Shown: positions 17,928 to 26,838, counted from the stretch's first letter. The stretch is 64,000 bases of DNA from Treponema sp. OMZ 790 (GCF_024181285.1 NZ_CP051201.1:2976001-3040000); one strand, 5' to 3'. Notes: a model not told the origin generated them from the letters alone. A program made the numbers and translations.

Positions 17928-18004
17928 ATCTATTATACGCTAATTCGGTTTCGGTATCAAGGTGTTGTCCTTGGCAAAGGAAAGGATAATCACTTCAAAA
18001 CAGA
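17928..18004 (-). repeat. Rhs core tip remnant 2, with embedded promoter
   Basis: These 77 bases read in one frame as DYPFLCQGQHLDTETELAYNR followed by YRYKE and a stop, the conserved end of the Rhs/YD-repeat core. They are a diverged direct repeat of 18783-18861. The coding-strand sequence also contains TTGATA (17955-17960) and TATAAT (17932-17937) 17 bases apart. There is no Rhs body and no toxin. Confidence 0.8.
17932..17960 (-). promoter_or_regulatory. Promoter inside Rhs tip 2
   Basis: TTGATA-N17-TATAAT on the minus strand. The predicted start near 17925 lies just upstream of the SUKH-fragment ATG at 17909. The same boxes at the same spacing occur in tip 1. Confidence 0.6.
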
Positions 18005-18012
18005 GTAAAAGA

Positions 18013-18741
18013 CTAAATATTTTCAGAGATAAAATGACTCAAATCATTTTCAATAAATGAATTAAATGATTTATTTATAATATGTATTTGATTTTTCCCT
18101 ATATCATGCAAATATACAGAAGTTTCATGAGGTATGATATATAACTCATCCCCATCACTATTCAACCATAATTCCCCAAATTTAATATATTCCTTCCGTA
18201 ATTCTAACATATCAAAATCAATAAGAATTCCTTCCATTTTTAATTGCGAAATACAATAAAAAAATGCAATCACATCACTATGTAATAATTTATAAAAGAA
18301 TGATGAGGTTAATTTTTCTTCGGTTAAATTATTTTCCACAACATCATTTTTCAGTAAGTGTTTTTTTATTACGGTAAACAAGTTAGGGTAACTTTGCTTC
18401 AATTTGGTAAATTTCAAGTCAAAATCAATAATATCAACTTTGTCATAGTTCAAGGAGATATCATCTATTTGCTTTCGCCATCCTTCCATATAATTGACTT
18501 GTGAATTTTCGTTATAAGATTGATTTATAGATTTTAAGTATTCACGAGCCGCATTTTGAGATATTAGAGCGGCACCCATTAAACCTTGTGGCATCTTAGG
18601 TTTTATCTTTAAATACCACCGCGGCGACAAAAATTGTTTTGCAAATTTTTCATTTTGTTTCCACCAATCAATCCATTCTTCGGGTAGGAATAGTCCTTCA
18701 GATAAATGTTTTAGCCCGTTTATTATATTATTTGTTTCCAT
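18013..18741 (-). CDS. SUKH-like immunity protein behind an Rhs tip
   Basis: A 242-residue soluble protein. LPEEWIDWWKQNEKFAKQF near the start and DGDELYIIPHETSVYLHD near the end fit SUKH-type immunity proteins. The frame is open without a break into the upstream Rhs tip (to a TTG at 18843), giving a fused reading that includes LDSKTELAYNRY and GLAGDNPT; I choose ATG 18741, which has GGAGA upstream. This layout suggests that recombination joined an Rhs end directly to an immunity gene and removed the toxin domain. Confidence 0.6.
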   Translation of the reverse strand: METNNIINGLKHLSEGLFLPEEWIDWWKQNEKFAKQFLSPRWYLKIKPKMPQGLMGAALISQNAAREYLKSINQSYNENSQVNYMEGWRKQIDDISLNYDKVDIIDFDLKFTKLKQSYPNLFTVIKKHLLKNDVVENNLTEEKLTSSFFYKLLHSDVIAFFYCISQLKMEGILIDFDMLELRKEYIKFGELWLNSDGDELYIIPHETSVYLHDIGKNQIHIINKSFNSFIENDLSHFISENI

Positions 18742-18782
18742 GTTCGCATGTCTCCAAGTAGGATTATCACCCGCTAACCCAT

Positions 18783-18861
18783 ATCTATTATACGCTAATT
18801 CGGTTTTGCTATCAAGGTATTGACTTTGATAGCAGAAAGACAATCACCTCAAAAAACTTTA
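18783..18861 (-). repeat. Rhs core tip remnant 1, with embedded promoter
   Basis: These bases encode CYQSQYLDSKTELAYNRY followed by GLAGDNPT, the well-known C-terminal edge of Rhs/YD-repeat toxins immediately before the variable toxin domain. They form a diverged direct repeat with 17928-18004, differing by a one-base indel near the 5' end. There is no upstream Rhs body. Confidence 0.8.
18787..18815 (-). promoter_or_regulatory. Promoter inside Rhs tip 1
   Basis: TTGATA (18810-18815) and TATAAT (18787-18792) on the minus strand with 17-base spacing, inside the codons for LDSKTELAYNR. Transcription would begin near 18780, 40 bases before the immunity-type ATG at 18741. Confidence 0.6.
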
Positions 18862-18868
18862 TGCAAAA

Positions 18869-19078
18869 TTATAATTGAAGAGGTTTATAAGATAATGCTT
18901 TTTCAACAATTTCTTCCGCTGTTAAACCGGCATATTCCAAGGAGAAAAATAAATCGGAAGCATTTGGATCTGGAATATTATCCAAAAATTTCAAAAGCAT
19001 TTCATTATTCTCTTCTTCTGTTTTTCCGGCAGCATTCATTATATTTTTAGCAAGTTGTATTAATTCTTCTTTAGTCAT
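18869..19078 (-). CDS. Colicin/pyocin-type bacteriocin immunity protein
   Basis: A 69-residue acidic helical protein resembling the Im proteins that block colicin-type nuclease domains. LIQLAKNIMNA, then a glutamate-rich helix and the PDPNASDLFF motif, correspond to the four-helix Im fold with its conserved HPxxSDLIF-like segment; the tail is EIVEKALSYKP. The partner would be an HNH nuclease tip, which is not in the window. GGAGGGAAA precedes the ATG. Confidence 0.75.
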   Translation of the reverse strand: MTKEELIQLAKNIMNAAGKTEEENNEMLLKFLDNIPDPNASDLFFSLEYAGLTAEEIVEKALSYKPLQL

Positions 19079-19123
19079 AATGTTATTTCCCTCCGGATTC
19101 TACACAGTATTTGTATCTTTCCA

Positions 19124-19660
19124 TTACTCTTCATCTGTTTCGTAACTGCCGACGAAGACAAATTTTTCGGGGTTGTTTTTAATGTAGGTTATCAGTTTAT
19201 CGTCAAATTCATCGTGATTATAATAGAACCTATCATGCTTATCCAAAAAATCATTAAGAGCTTCTTCATCTTTTTTTTCCGCTTCTGAAAGCATATCCCA
19301 GCGCTGCTTCCTATCAAAAGAAATTGAGCCGCCAAAAAATTCTATCACTTCCAAGAAGTTCTTATATAAATCATCAATGCCAAAAAGCTTAAGACCTTCC
19401 AAGGCGTCTTGCCACACAATACCTGTGGAGTTGAAAAAAAACTGATGATGACCGCCGTTATCGGTTTCCACCGTATACCACTGCAGGGCTAATAAGTAAC
19501 GCTGTTCCAAAGTAAAATCTTTAGCCGATTTTAGATATTCTTCATGCGTTCCGTAAATATTTACGGTGTACCACATAGGGTCAATGAGCCGATAAAGATC
19601 TATTTCTTCGCCCATTCCTTTAATGACTTCTGCCGTTAAATTTTCATTCATTGTTTTCAT
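19124..19660 (-). CDS. DMP19 (DUF4375)-family protein
   Basis: A 178-residue protein with the hallmark of the DMP19/DUF4375 family, NGGHHQFFFNSTG, preceded by FTLEQRYLLALQWYTVE. Neisseria DMP19 is a DNA mimic that disturbs DNA-binding proteins; family members are common in immunity arrays, where a DNA-mimicking acidic surface could block a nuclease toxin. That application is inference. It lies three bases downstream of the DUF2262 gene. Confidence 0.8.
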   Translation of the reverse strand: MKTMNENLTAEVIKGMGEEIDLYRLIDPMWYTVNIYGTHEEYLKSAKDFTLEQRYLLALQWYTVETDNGGHHQFFFNSTGIVWQDALEGLKLFGIDDLYKNFLEVIEFFGGSISFDRKQRWDMLSEAEKKDEEALNDFLDKHDRFYYNHDEFDDKLITYIKNNPEKFVFVGSYETDEE

Positions 19661-19663
19661 TTT

Positions 19664-20467
19664 TTATCCTTCTATATTCGCACTATCGAGTTTTCCGTCA
19701 AGATTTCCGTACACACAGATAATGTGCCCGAAAAACATATCATCATCATGCAGGTAAACAATAAAATTATTTTCAGGTTCGAGAACAATACTCGAAAGTT
19801 CAACCCTGTCGAAGAAGTCTTTTTTAGTAATTTCGGGAGTCTCCTTCTCCTGCCAATCATTTGCCAAGCCGGTAAGCTGTTCTGCTGCAAATTTTTTTAT
19901 TCTGTTTAGCCACTCATCGAAATTTTTTGTTGCGGCTTTATAAGCACTCAAAATATTTTTTAATTCTTCCAAATCTTCCGTTTCTACATTCAGGTCAATA
20001 TCTTCATCCTTATACTTTATTGCACCTTCGAACCAGTTATATTCTTTATTCAGAACAAAATAAAAATCCTCATCTTCATAGATAACTTCGGTATTATATT
20101 CTTTTAGAATTTTGTCAAATCTTTTATCTTTCACGTCCTCTTCTAAGACTTCCACGAGCATAAAAAGATGTTTATGTTTCGAAGAAGAGTTCGGTTTTTG
20201 CGGACGCACCTTCACTCGGAAGGCCGTTTGCGGCTTAAAATAATATTTCCAATCCCTATCTTTTACAAGCCACTCTAAGCGAATGGACTCGGAATAAAGT
20301 GAATTATCCGCAAGGTCGATAAAAGCGAGCGGGCGATTAGACGGTACCCACATATCGCCAAATTTAAATGCCCCGCCGGTTTTAGTTTCGATAAGCACTA
20401 AGATTTCTTTTTCTTCTTCAAGAAATTTTGATTCAAACTGTTCTTTTGTACTTATATTTTCTATCAT
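19664..20467 (-). CDS. DUF2262-family protein, first gene of the array
   Basis: A 267-residue soluble protein. The C-terminal third matches DUF2262: a helical region, FDRVELSSIVLEPENNF, then DDDMFFGHIICVYGNLDGK and a final SANIEG. The N-terminal half is beta-rich and I cannot assign it. Start 20467 is chosen over 20494 because GGAGG lies four bases before it. It is the promoter-proximal gene of the whole minus-strand array. Confidence 0.7.
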   Translation of the reverse strand: MIENISTKEQFESKFLEEEKEILVLIETKTGGAFKFGDMWVPSNRPLAFIDLADNSLYSESIRLEWLVKDRDWKYYFKPQTAFRVKVRPQKPNSSSKHKHLFMLVEVLEEDVKDKRFDKILKEYNTEVIYEDEDFYFVLNKEYNWFEGAIKYKDEDIDLNVETEDLEELKNILSAYKAATKNFDEWLNRIKKFAAEQLTGLANDWQEKETPEITKKDFFDRVELSSIVLEPENNFIVYLHDDDMFFGHIICVYGNLDGKLDSANIEG

Positions 20468-20507
20468 GGTTCCTCCATAGATAAAATTTTTCACACTCTT
20501 GTTTTTA

Positions 20508-20536
20508 AGTATACAAGCTTTTATGCTTTTTGTAAA
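20508..20536 (-). promoter_or_regulatory. Promoter of the immunity array
   Basis: On the minus strand TTTACA (20531-20536) and TATACT (20508-20513) are 17 bases apart. The start would be near 20501, about 35 bases before the first gene. It could transcribe the entire 14-kb array, although the IS element and internal promoters probably divide it. Confidence 0.65.
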
Positions 20537-20603
20537 CTCAGGTTTGTGGGCAGGTTTTTATATAATATAACTTGACAAGAGTATATACATTGAATAGTTC
20601 CGG

Positions 20604-21179
20604 TTAATAAACCGATTTGTACAATCTTTTCAATATGTTTTCAAGTTTTTTGCCGTAGTTTGGGTCTGCCGCCCAAGTTCCGGCAAGCCCGTAAATTGTA
20701 GGAGCCTTTCCCTTAGGATTAACATATTTATACCGCGGATCGGCTAGAGGGCGGACAAGAGGCTTGGATGCAGCATAGGCCTTTAGGTGCTGAACATGGG
20801 CTAAAACTCCCGTCTTCTCGGTTGGAAAACTTTCTCCTTTTTTCCCTTCTCCGATTGAACCAAGGCCGCAAAAATTATTCATCTCCACGCTTACCAAACC
20901 TCCGAAGCGTAAAAAACCTGTTTCCAAGCACATTTGCGAAAAAGCAATATCCGAATTTATTCCTTCAGCCTCAGACTCTTCTATATAAAATTGAGCAAGC
21001 CGCATTACCTTAGCCCTATCGGCCTTGGGATTTTGACTCATAAAAAAGGCGGTTAAATCTTCAGCCGAACATCTGCCTCGGCTTTCGATTAAATGAGGAG
21101 GACTTATAAACAAACTCAAACATGAAAAAAACAAAAAAGATAAACCAAAAATTAAAATATAAAAAATCCGCTTTTTCAT
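20604..21179 (-). CDS. Glucosaminidase-family lipoprotein (FlgJ-like peptidoglycan hydrolase)
   Basis: A 191-residue hydrolase expected to cut peptidoglycan glycan strands in the periplasm. A hydrophobic signal with FFSC around residue 20 suggests a lipoprotein. The glucosaminidase domain follows, with the catalytic-type glutamate in MCLETGFLRFGG, then NNFCGLG and the end motif YGLAGTWAADPNYG. It is shorter than typical autolysins, with no cell-wall binding domain. It is a single gene in its own unit, next to but unrelated to the array. Confidence 0.85.
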   Translation of the reverse strand: MKKRIFYILIFGLSFLFFSCLSLFISPPHLIESRGRCSAEDLTAFFMSQNPKADRAKVMRLAQFYIEESEAEGINSDIAFSQMCLETGFLRFGGLVSVEMNNFCGLGSIGEGKKGESFPTEKTGVLAHVQHLKAYAASKPLVRPLADPRYKYVNPKGKAPTIYGLAGTWAADPNYGKKLENILKRLYKSVY

Positions 21180-21221
21180 AACTAGAGTTTCGGAAAAAAT
21201 AAATCAGACTTGAATTTTCTA

Positions 21222-21250
21222 TTGAACAAGTTTTTTCAAAATGATATAAT
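21222..21250 (+). promoter_or_regulatory. Promoter of the ABC-2 exporter operon
   Basis: TTGAAC (21222-21227), 17 bases, TATAAT (21245-21250). The start is expected near 21257, about 15-27 bases before the first gene. Confidence 0.7.
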
Positions 21251-21271
21251 ACCGCCCCAATAAAAATTTTT

Positions 21272-22069
21272 ATGGAAAAAAGAATGATTAGGGTCAAAAA
21301 TATTTGCAAAACATACAAGGTCTCAAAAAGAAATAAGGGCTTAAAAGAAGCAGCAAAGGCTCTTTTTAAGAGAGACTATGATTATATAAAAGCCTTAAAC
21401 GATATTTCTTTTACGATTAATGAAGGAGAAACCGTAGGTTACATCGGCCCGAACGGAGCCGGAAAGAGCTCTACCATAAAAGTTCTTTGCGGTATTCTTA
21501 CACCGGACTCCGGTACTTGCGAAATTGCAGGTCTTGTTCCATGGAAAAAACGAGTGGAATATGTAAAAAATATCGGCGTAGTTTTCGGACAAAGAACTCA
21601 ACTGTGGTGGGATATTCCCGTTATAGATTCCTTTGAGCTTTTAAAGGATATTTATTCCGTGCCTCAAAATCTTTTTCAAAATAATTTGGAAGAATTGATA
21701 AGTCTTTTAGATTTAAAAGAAATTATAAAAACTCCTGCCCGCCAACTTTCCCTAGGCCAAAGGATGAAGTGCGAAATTGCGGCCTCTCTTTTGCACAGCC
21801 CAAAAATTCTTTTTTTGGATGAGCCGACGATCGGGCTTGATGCTCTTTCAAAATTGACGGTAAGAAAATTTATTTCGGAACTGAATAAAAAAAATAAAAC
21901 AACAATTATTTTAACCACCCACGATATGCAGGATATTGAAGCAATTACCGAGCGCATAATCTTAATAGACAAGGGAAAAATTCTTTTGGACGGAACTTTA
22001 AAAGACATCAAAAAAGAAAACCTCTCTTTGGATGAAAGCCTCGCCGAGTTTTATAAAAAAAATTGCTAA
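21272..22069 (+). CDS. ABC-2-type transporter ATP-binding protein
   Basis: A 265-residue ATPase that powers the two permeases that follow. Walker A is GYIGPNGAGKSST (about residues 56-68), the signature is LSLGQRM, and Walker B is KILFLDEPTIGLD, followed by a TTHD switch. The ATG at 21272 is used, but ATG 21284 (MIRVKN) is also possible. The closest general match is the daunorubicin/bacitracin-type exporter group; the substrate is not predictable. The last codons overlap the beginning of the next frame. Confidence 0.92.
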   Translation: MEKRMIRVKNICKTYKVSKRNKGLKEAAKALFKRDYDYIKALNDISFTINEGETVGYIGPNGAGKSSTIKVLCGILTPDSGTCEIAGLVPWKKRVEYVKNIGVVFGQRTQLWWDIPVIDSFELLKDIYSVPQNLFQNNLEELISLLDLKEIIKTPARQLSLGQRMKCEIAASLLHSPKILFLDEPTIGLDALSKLTVRKFISELNKKNKTTIILTTHDMQDIEAITERIILIDKGKILLDGTLKDIKKENLSLDESLAEFYKKNC

Positions 22070-22083
22070 GGACTCTGCAGCTT

Positions 22084-22884
22084 ATGAAAAAATATCTTTC
22101 TTTTTTTAAAATAAGATTTATCGCAAACTTACAGTATAGGGCTGCCGCCCTTGCAGGTATTTCGACTCAATTTGCATGGGGAACCTTAACTATTATCTTA
22201 TTCAAAGCCTTTTATGAATCCTCTCCGCAAAACTTTCCTATGGGCTTTTACGCCTTTGTTTCTTATATTTGGATGCAGCAAGCCTTCTTAGCATTTTTTG
22301 CAATGTGGACCTTCGAGGGCGATATAACGGACTCTATTGTTTCAGGCTCCATTGTTTACCAAATGTCCAAACCGATCGAAATATACACTCTCTGGTTTAC
22401 CCGCTCAGCAGCATTTAGACTTGCAAGAGGACTTTTAAGATGCTTCCCCGTTTTAATAATTGCCGCAATTTTACCTATGCCCTACCGTCTCGTAATGCCT
22501 GACCCTATTACTTTTTTAATATTTATAGGCTCCATGATTTTAGGCCTTTGTACGGCAGCTGCCTTTACCTGCCTGATATATGTGCTTTGTTTTTTTACGG
22601 TTTCTCCAAGAGGGCTTCAAATAGTATTTTTATCGGCTTCGGAAATGCTTATGGGGCAGGTAATTCCCATTCCTTTTTTCCCCGAAACAATAAGAAAGAT
22701 TTTGGAATTGTCTCCCTTCACGGGGATTCAAAATATTCCTTTAAGAATTTTTTCTTACGATATTTCTACTGCCGATGCAGGTAAAAAAATACTCCTTCAA
22801 ATATTTTGGCTCATTGTTTTATTTATATCGGGGAAACTTATTGCAAAGGCGGCAGAAAAAAAATTGGTGGTGCAAGGAGGTTAA
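22084..22884 (+). CDS. ABC-2-type permease 1
   Basis: A 266-residue inner-membrane protein with about six hydrophobic segments, beginning MKKYLSFFKIRF. The pattern YRAAALAGISTQFAWG near the N-terminus and SPFTGIQNIPLRIF near the end is typical of the ABC-2 permease family that pairs with a second permease as a heterodimer. The start lies 15 bases after the ATPase stop, with AAGGA upstream. Confidence 0.88.
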   Translation: MKKYLSFFKIRFIANLQYRAAALAGISTQFAWGTLTIILFKAFYESSPQNFPMGFYAFVSYIWMQQAFLAFFAMWTFEGDITDSIVSGSIVYQMSKPIEIYTLWFTRSAAFRLARGLLRCFPVLIIAAILPMPYRLVMPDPITFLIFIGSMILGLCTAAAFTCLIYVLCFFTVSPRGLQIVFLSASEMLMGQVIPIPFFPETIRKILELSPFTGIQNIPLRIFSYDISTADAGKKILLQIFWLIVLFISGKLIAKAAEKKLVVQGG

Positions 22885-22905
22885 ATTAAAATTTTTAAGA
22901 TAGGT

Positions 22906-23691
22906 ATGAACGGTTTAAAACTTTATTTTAGATATATAGGTATTCTTTTAAAAAGCACAATGCAATATAAGCTTTCGTTTTTTTTGTCGTGCTTGGGGCA
23001 GTTTCTTTTAACCTGCAACAGCATCTTTGCTCTTTACTTTTTATTTGCGCGCTTTCAGTCCATAAAAGGATTTTCCTTTGCCGAAGTTATTTTTTGTTAT
23101 TCAATAATGCAGTTGAGCTTTGCCCTTACCGAAAGCTATGCAAGAGGCTTTGATTCATTTTCTTCTCTGATTATAAACGGAGATTTTGACAGACTTCTTT
23201 TACGCCCTCGAAGACTCACCCTTCAAGTTCTGGGAAGCAAATTCGAATTTTCAAGGATAGGAAGACTTATTATAGCCGTCATTTTATTTTTTTACGGTTT
23301 AAAATTCGGAAATATAGATTGGTCGTTTTTAAAGGCTCTGACCATTTTCTTTATGCTCTTAGGAGGCATGGCAGTATTTTCAGGACTCTTTTTAATCTAT
23401 GCAGCTATTTCTTTTTTTACAATACAGAGTCTTGAATTTATGAATATTTTTACACATGGAGCCGGAACCTTTGCCTCATATCCCGTTTCAATATACGGAA
23501 ACAAAATTTTACGCTTTTGCACATTTATAATTCCTTATGCTCTTTTTCAATACTATCCTCTTTGGTTTTTATTCGATAAATATGAAAACCCGGCCCTCGC
23601 CTTTTTACCCCTTCTTTCATTTTTCTTTTTAATTCCTGCCTATCTTTTTTGGCGATTCGGCGTATCAAAATATAAGTCGACGGGGTCGTAA
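22906..23691 (+). CDS. ABC-2-type permease 2 (DUF990-like)
   Basis: The 261-residue second permease of the exporter, with six hydrophobic segments. The motif SLIINGDFDRLLLRPRRL after the second segment and the later FFTIQSLEFMNIF are typical of the DUF990/ABC2_membrane_6 group. It begins 21 bases after permease 1. Together the three genes make a complete exporter with unknown cargo. Confidence 0.88.
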   Translation: MNGLKLYFRYIGILLKSTMQYKLSFFLSCLGQFLLTCNSIFALYFLFARFQSIKGFSFAEVIFCYSIMQLSFALTESYARGFDSFSSLIINGDFDRLLLRPRRLTLQVLGSKFEFSRIGRLIIAVILFFYGLKFGNIDWSFLKALTIFFMLLGGMAVFSGLFLIYAAISFFTIQSLEFMNIFTHGAGTFASYPVSIYGNKILRFCTFIIPYALFQYYPLWFLFDKYENPALAFLPLLSFFFLIPAYLFWRFGVSKYKSTGS

Positions 23692-23879
23692 AAATATAAG
23701 ACTTATTTATTTCTATTTTATAAATTTTCTCCATTATAATATTTTCCATGTATCTATTGCATAAATGCCTAGTAAAAATAAAAAAATTAGTTTATAATCA
23801 AGTAGTTCAACTCTTAATGTGCATTCAATAAAAATCAATTATAAATAGTTCTTAAAATAGCATTTTGAAGGAGCCGCAT

Positions 23880-26000
23880 ATGTTAGGTGGAAAAATTCAT
23901 CAAAAAGAAAGAAGACGGTTTTCTATTTTAGGAAAGTTGATTTTCTTTTTTGGTTTGTTAATCCTGATTGGAGGATTTACAATGGGAGCCTCTGCTTTGT
24001 TTGTAGCGAAAAATGCCTTAACAGGAAAAATTGAAGGTGCGCTAATAATGAAGGCAAAGGATACGGCTGAAATTGTTGATGGCAGAGTTAATTCTTTTTT
24101 ACAGCTTATGGAAGGGCTTGCACGTATTCCTGCACTTCGGGATTATAAACTCGATTTTTCAGAGAAAGCAGTAGCATTACAAAAAGATGCCAAGCGGAAT
24201 AAAATGATAGAATACTTTGGAATTTCCGATAGAAATGGGATGAGATATTCTGCTGACGGTACTTCTTTTTTCGTTGGAGATAGAGAATGGTATAATGAAG
24301 CTATAGAAGGCCGGAACTTTATTTCCGAACCTATGGCAAACCGTAAAACAGGCAGATTACAGATTATACTTTCCGTACCTATTTATGATGATGAACAAAA
24401 TATTTTGGGTGTGTTCAGCGCCGGTATTAACGGATTAGTTCTTAACGACCTAATCGATGACATTATAATAGGCGAAACAGGCGGCTGCTATATTATCGGT
24501 GCCACAGGAACAACAATTGCAGATAAAGACAGGCAATTAGTCGAAGACCAAGAGAACAGTATTAAAAAAGCTGAGTCCGAGCCGGACCTTAAAAGCATAG
24601 CCGATTTTGAACAAAAAGTATTAGCATCGTCTGAAGCCGGTTTAGATAGGTTTGTATACGAAGGTGAAGAAGAAATCGCCGCCTATTCTCCTATGAGAAC
24701 CACAAACTGGAAAGTAATAGTCAGTGCTCCTGTTAATGAACTTATGCGTAGTCTTCAGCTCTTAAAAATTACAATGAGGCTTATCGGTATAACCATATTG
24801 ATTGTATCTATCATTCTTACGGCTGTTATAGCCCTTACAATCGTAAGACCGATTACATCAGCAGTTAAAGCTCTTAAAAATATTGCAGATGGAGACGGCG
24901 ATCTAACGGTACGCTTGCCCATCAAACGAAATGATGAAATAACCGATCTATCAAAATACTTTAACAGAACGATTGAAAAAATAGGAAACTCAATAAAGAC
25001 AGTCGGTTCAGGAACTCAGGAAATGGAGCAGATAGGAAATGAACTTGCGAGTAACATGACTGAAACGGCAAGTGCAATACATCAAATAAGTACAAACATA
25101 GAAGGGGTGAAACAACAAGCCTTTACGCAGGCGGCAAGCGTCACCGAGACATCAGCAACTATAGAACAGATTATTAAAACCATCACACAATTAAATGGAA
25201 TGATAGAATCTCAGGCTGTTAGTGTGGCTGAATCTTCATCAGCAATAGAACAAATGGTCGGCAACATAAGCTCAATAACTCAGACTCTTATAAAAACGGA
25301 TGAAGCCATCAAAAATCTTGCAGAAGCTACAGCCGAAGGAAAAGAAACTCTTTCAGCATCAAATACGGTAACGCAAAAAATTTCGGAAGAATCGGGCGGC
25401 CTTTTAGAAGCTTCAAGCGTAATCCAGCATATTGCAAGTCAGACAAATCTGCTTGCGATGAATGCGGCAATTGAAGCAGCTCATGCCGGGGAAGCGGGAA
25501 AAGGTTTTGCAGTTGTTGCAGACGAAATTAGAAAACTTGCAGAAGAATCCAGCTCACAAGGAAAAACGATAACTTCAACCTTAAAAATTTTAAGTAAAGA
25601 GATTGAAAACCTTTCCACATCTTCAAAATTAGCTGAAGAAAAATTTGACAGTATCTTTGCCCTATCAGAACAAGTAAAACAGATGAGTGAAACTCTGATG
25701 CTTGCAATGAAAGAGCAAGAAAATGGCGGCCGTGAAGTTTTAACGGCAATTCATGATATCAATTTAATCACATCGCGTGTAAATGACGGTTCTGCCGAAA
25801 TGTTGGAGGGAGGAAAAAATATCGCTGTTGAAATGCAAAAACTTGACGATCTTACCAGAGTCATTACCGCAAGTATGAATGAAATGGCAGCAGGAGCATT
25901 TCAAATAAATGAAGCGACCCAAGAAGTCAATAGCATCTCTCAAAAAAATAAAGAAAATATAAGCAGCCTTGTCACAGAGGTTGAAAAATTTAAAGTCTAA
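23880..26000 (+). CDS. Methyl-accepting chemotaxis protein with double-Cache sensor
   Basis: A complete 706-residue chemoreceptor. A first membrane helix (about 15-38) precedes a ~260-residue periplasmic domain with the dCache pattern (IEYFGISDRNGMRYSAD, VGDREWYNEAIEG, LQIILSVPIYD), typical of amino-acid or small-ligand sensors. A second membrane helix (about 300-322), HAMP (RNDEITDLSKYFN) and the signalling tip [15 protein letters not shown] follow. Start 23880 has GAAGGAG in front. The ligand is unknown and the CheR-docking pentapeptide is absent; it ends EKFKV. Confidence 0.95.
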   Translation: MLGGKIHQKERRRFSILGKLIFFFGLLILIGGFTMGASALFVAKNALTGKIEGALIMKAKDTAEIVDGRVNSFLQLMEGLARIPALRDYKLDFSEKAVALQKDAKRNKMIEYFGISDRNGMRYSADGTSFFVGDREWYNEAIEGRNFISEPMANRKTGRLQIILSVPIYDDEQNILGVFSAGINGLVLNDLIDDIIIGETGGCYIIGATGTTIADKDRQLVEDQENSIKKAESEPDLKSIADFEQKVLASSEAGLDRFVYEGEEEIAAYSPMRTTNWKVIVSAPVNELMRSLQLLKITMRLIGITILIVSIILTAVIALTIVRPITSAVKALKNIADGDGDLTVRLPIKRNDEITDLSKYFNRTIEKIGNSIKTVGSGTQEMEQIGNELASNMTETASAIHQISTNIEGVKQQAFTQAASVTETSATIEQIIKTITQLNGMIESQAVSVAESSSAIEQMVGNISSITQTLIKTDEAIKNLAEATAEGKETLSASNTVTQKISEESGGLLEASSVIQHIASQTNLLAMNAAIEAAHAGEAGKGFAVVADEIRKLAEESSSQGKTITSTLKILSKEIENLSTSSKLAEEKFDSIFALSEQVKQMSETLMLAMKEQENGGREVLTAIHDINLITSRVNDGSAEMLEGGKNIAVEMQKLDDLTRVITASMNEMAAGAFQINEATQEVNSISQKNKENISSLVTEVEKFKV

Positions 26001-26007
26001 AAAGCGA

Positions 26008-26042
26008 GAGGAATAAAATTCTAATTTTATTCCTCTTTTTTT
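26008..26042. terminator. Bidirectional terminator between MCP and CmpB-like gene
   Basis: A 12-bp perfect stem (26008-26019 with 26024-26035), a four-base loop and a run of seven T. The genes on both sides converge here, so it probably serves both. Confidence 0.85.
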
Positions 26043-26043
26043 A

Positions 26044-26838
26044 TTACCTCTTCTCCTTAAAATATTTTAAAAGTTTTAGATGTAAGTTATTTCTTCTTTG
26101 CCTGATGTTCGGGAAGGCCGATAAAATACGGCTCTTGTTTTTTTCGGCAATAAGTTTAAACTGCTCCTGTATTTTTTCATAAGCGGAATATCTATCCTGC
26201 TTTAATTTTTCTCGAAGAAGATTAAAACTTTCTGCAATATTGCTTTCGCTTATCCTTTCATGTATATCAAGAGTTTCAAGATGTGCATAAAAATTTTCCG
26301 TCAGACTCTTAATATGTAAGAGCGCATCATGAAGTCCGATAAGAGCTTTAAGCGTAAAAATAAAGTCGGCAGTAAAAATAAAAAGCAAGACTTTTGAAAT
26401 AATCAGAATAAACAAATCGGGTATTTGATTTATATATTTTGAAATAAAAGGATTTATAATATACATTAAAGCAAGCCCCAATATTCCAAAAAGGGTTGAA
26501 TTAATTGCGCAGACTCGTCCGTTAATATTAAGCTTATACTTTGAATAATCCCACCACAGGGTATCGAATAAATATTCCAAAATAAAACTTGCAGCGTATT
26601 CAAGAGAGCTTGTTAAAACCACGGCGGCAAAAAATAAAACTATGGGATGCGGGATTAAATTTTTCAACAAAAAAATTAAAATCAAAGCTCCAAAACCGTA
26701 TATTGGACATACAGGTCCGTAAAGCATTCCGCGGTTTAACACAAGTTTCTTTTGTAAAAGAGAGCAATAAATTACTTCGCAAAACCACCCGATAAAACTG
26801 TAAATAGCAAAATATAAAATCAAACGATCCAATGACAT
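26044..26838 (-). CDS. CmpB-family (putative ABC transporter permease) membrane protein
   Basis: A 264-residue inner-membrane protein of the family annotated as putative ABC permease CmpB. Five or so membrane segments cover residues 1-180 and carry the family signatures FAIYSFIGWFCEVIY, GMLYGPVCPIYGFG and LEYLFDTLWWDYS. The last 80 residues are basic, helical and cytoplasmic. There is no ATPase partner beside it, so transport has not been shown by context. It is converging with the MCP gene. Confidence 0.85.
   Translation of the reverse strand: MSLDRLILYFAIYSFIGWFCEVIYCSLLQKKLVLNRGMLYGPVCPIYGFGALILIFLLKNLIPHPIVLFFAAVVLTSSLEYAASFILEYLFDTLWWDYSKYKLNINGRVCAINSTLFGILGLALMYIINPFISKYINQIPDLFILIISKVLLFIFTADFIFTLKALIGLHDALLHIKSLTENFYAHLETLDIHERISESNIAESFNLLREKLKQDRYSAYEKIQEQFKLIAEKNKSRILSAFPNIRQRRNNLHLKLLKYFKEKR

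Noticed and set aside
18739..18843. Treating the Rhs tip and the SUKH-like protein as one genuine fusion protein
   Set aside because: The fused frame only begins at a TTG directly after a stop and has no ribosome-binding site, whereas ATG 18741 has GGAGA upstream. Fusion is kept only as an alternative.
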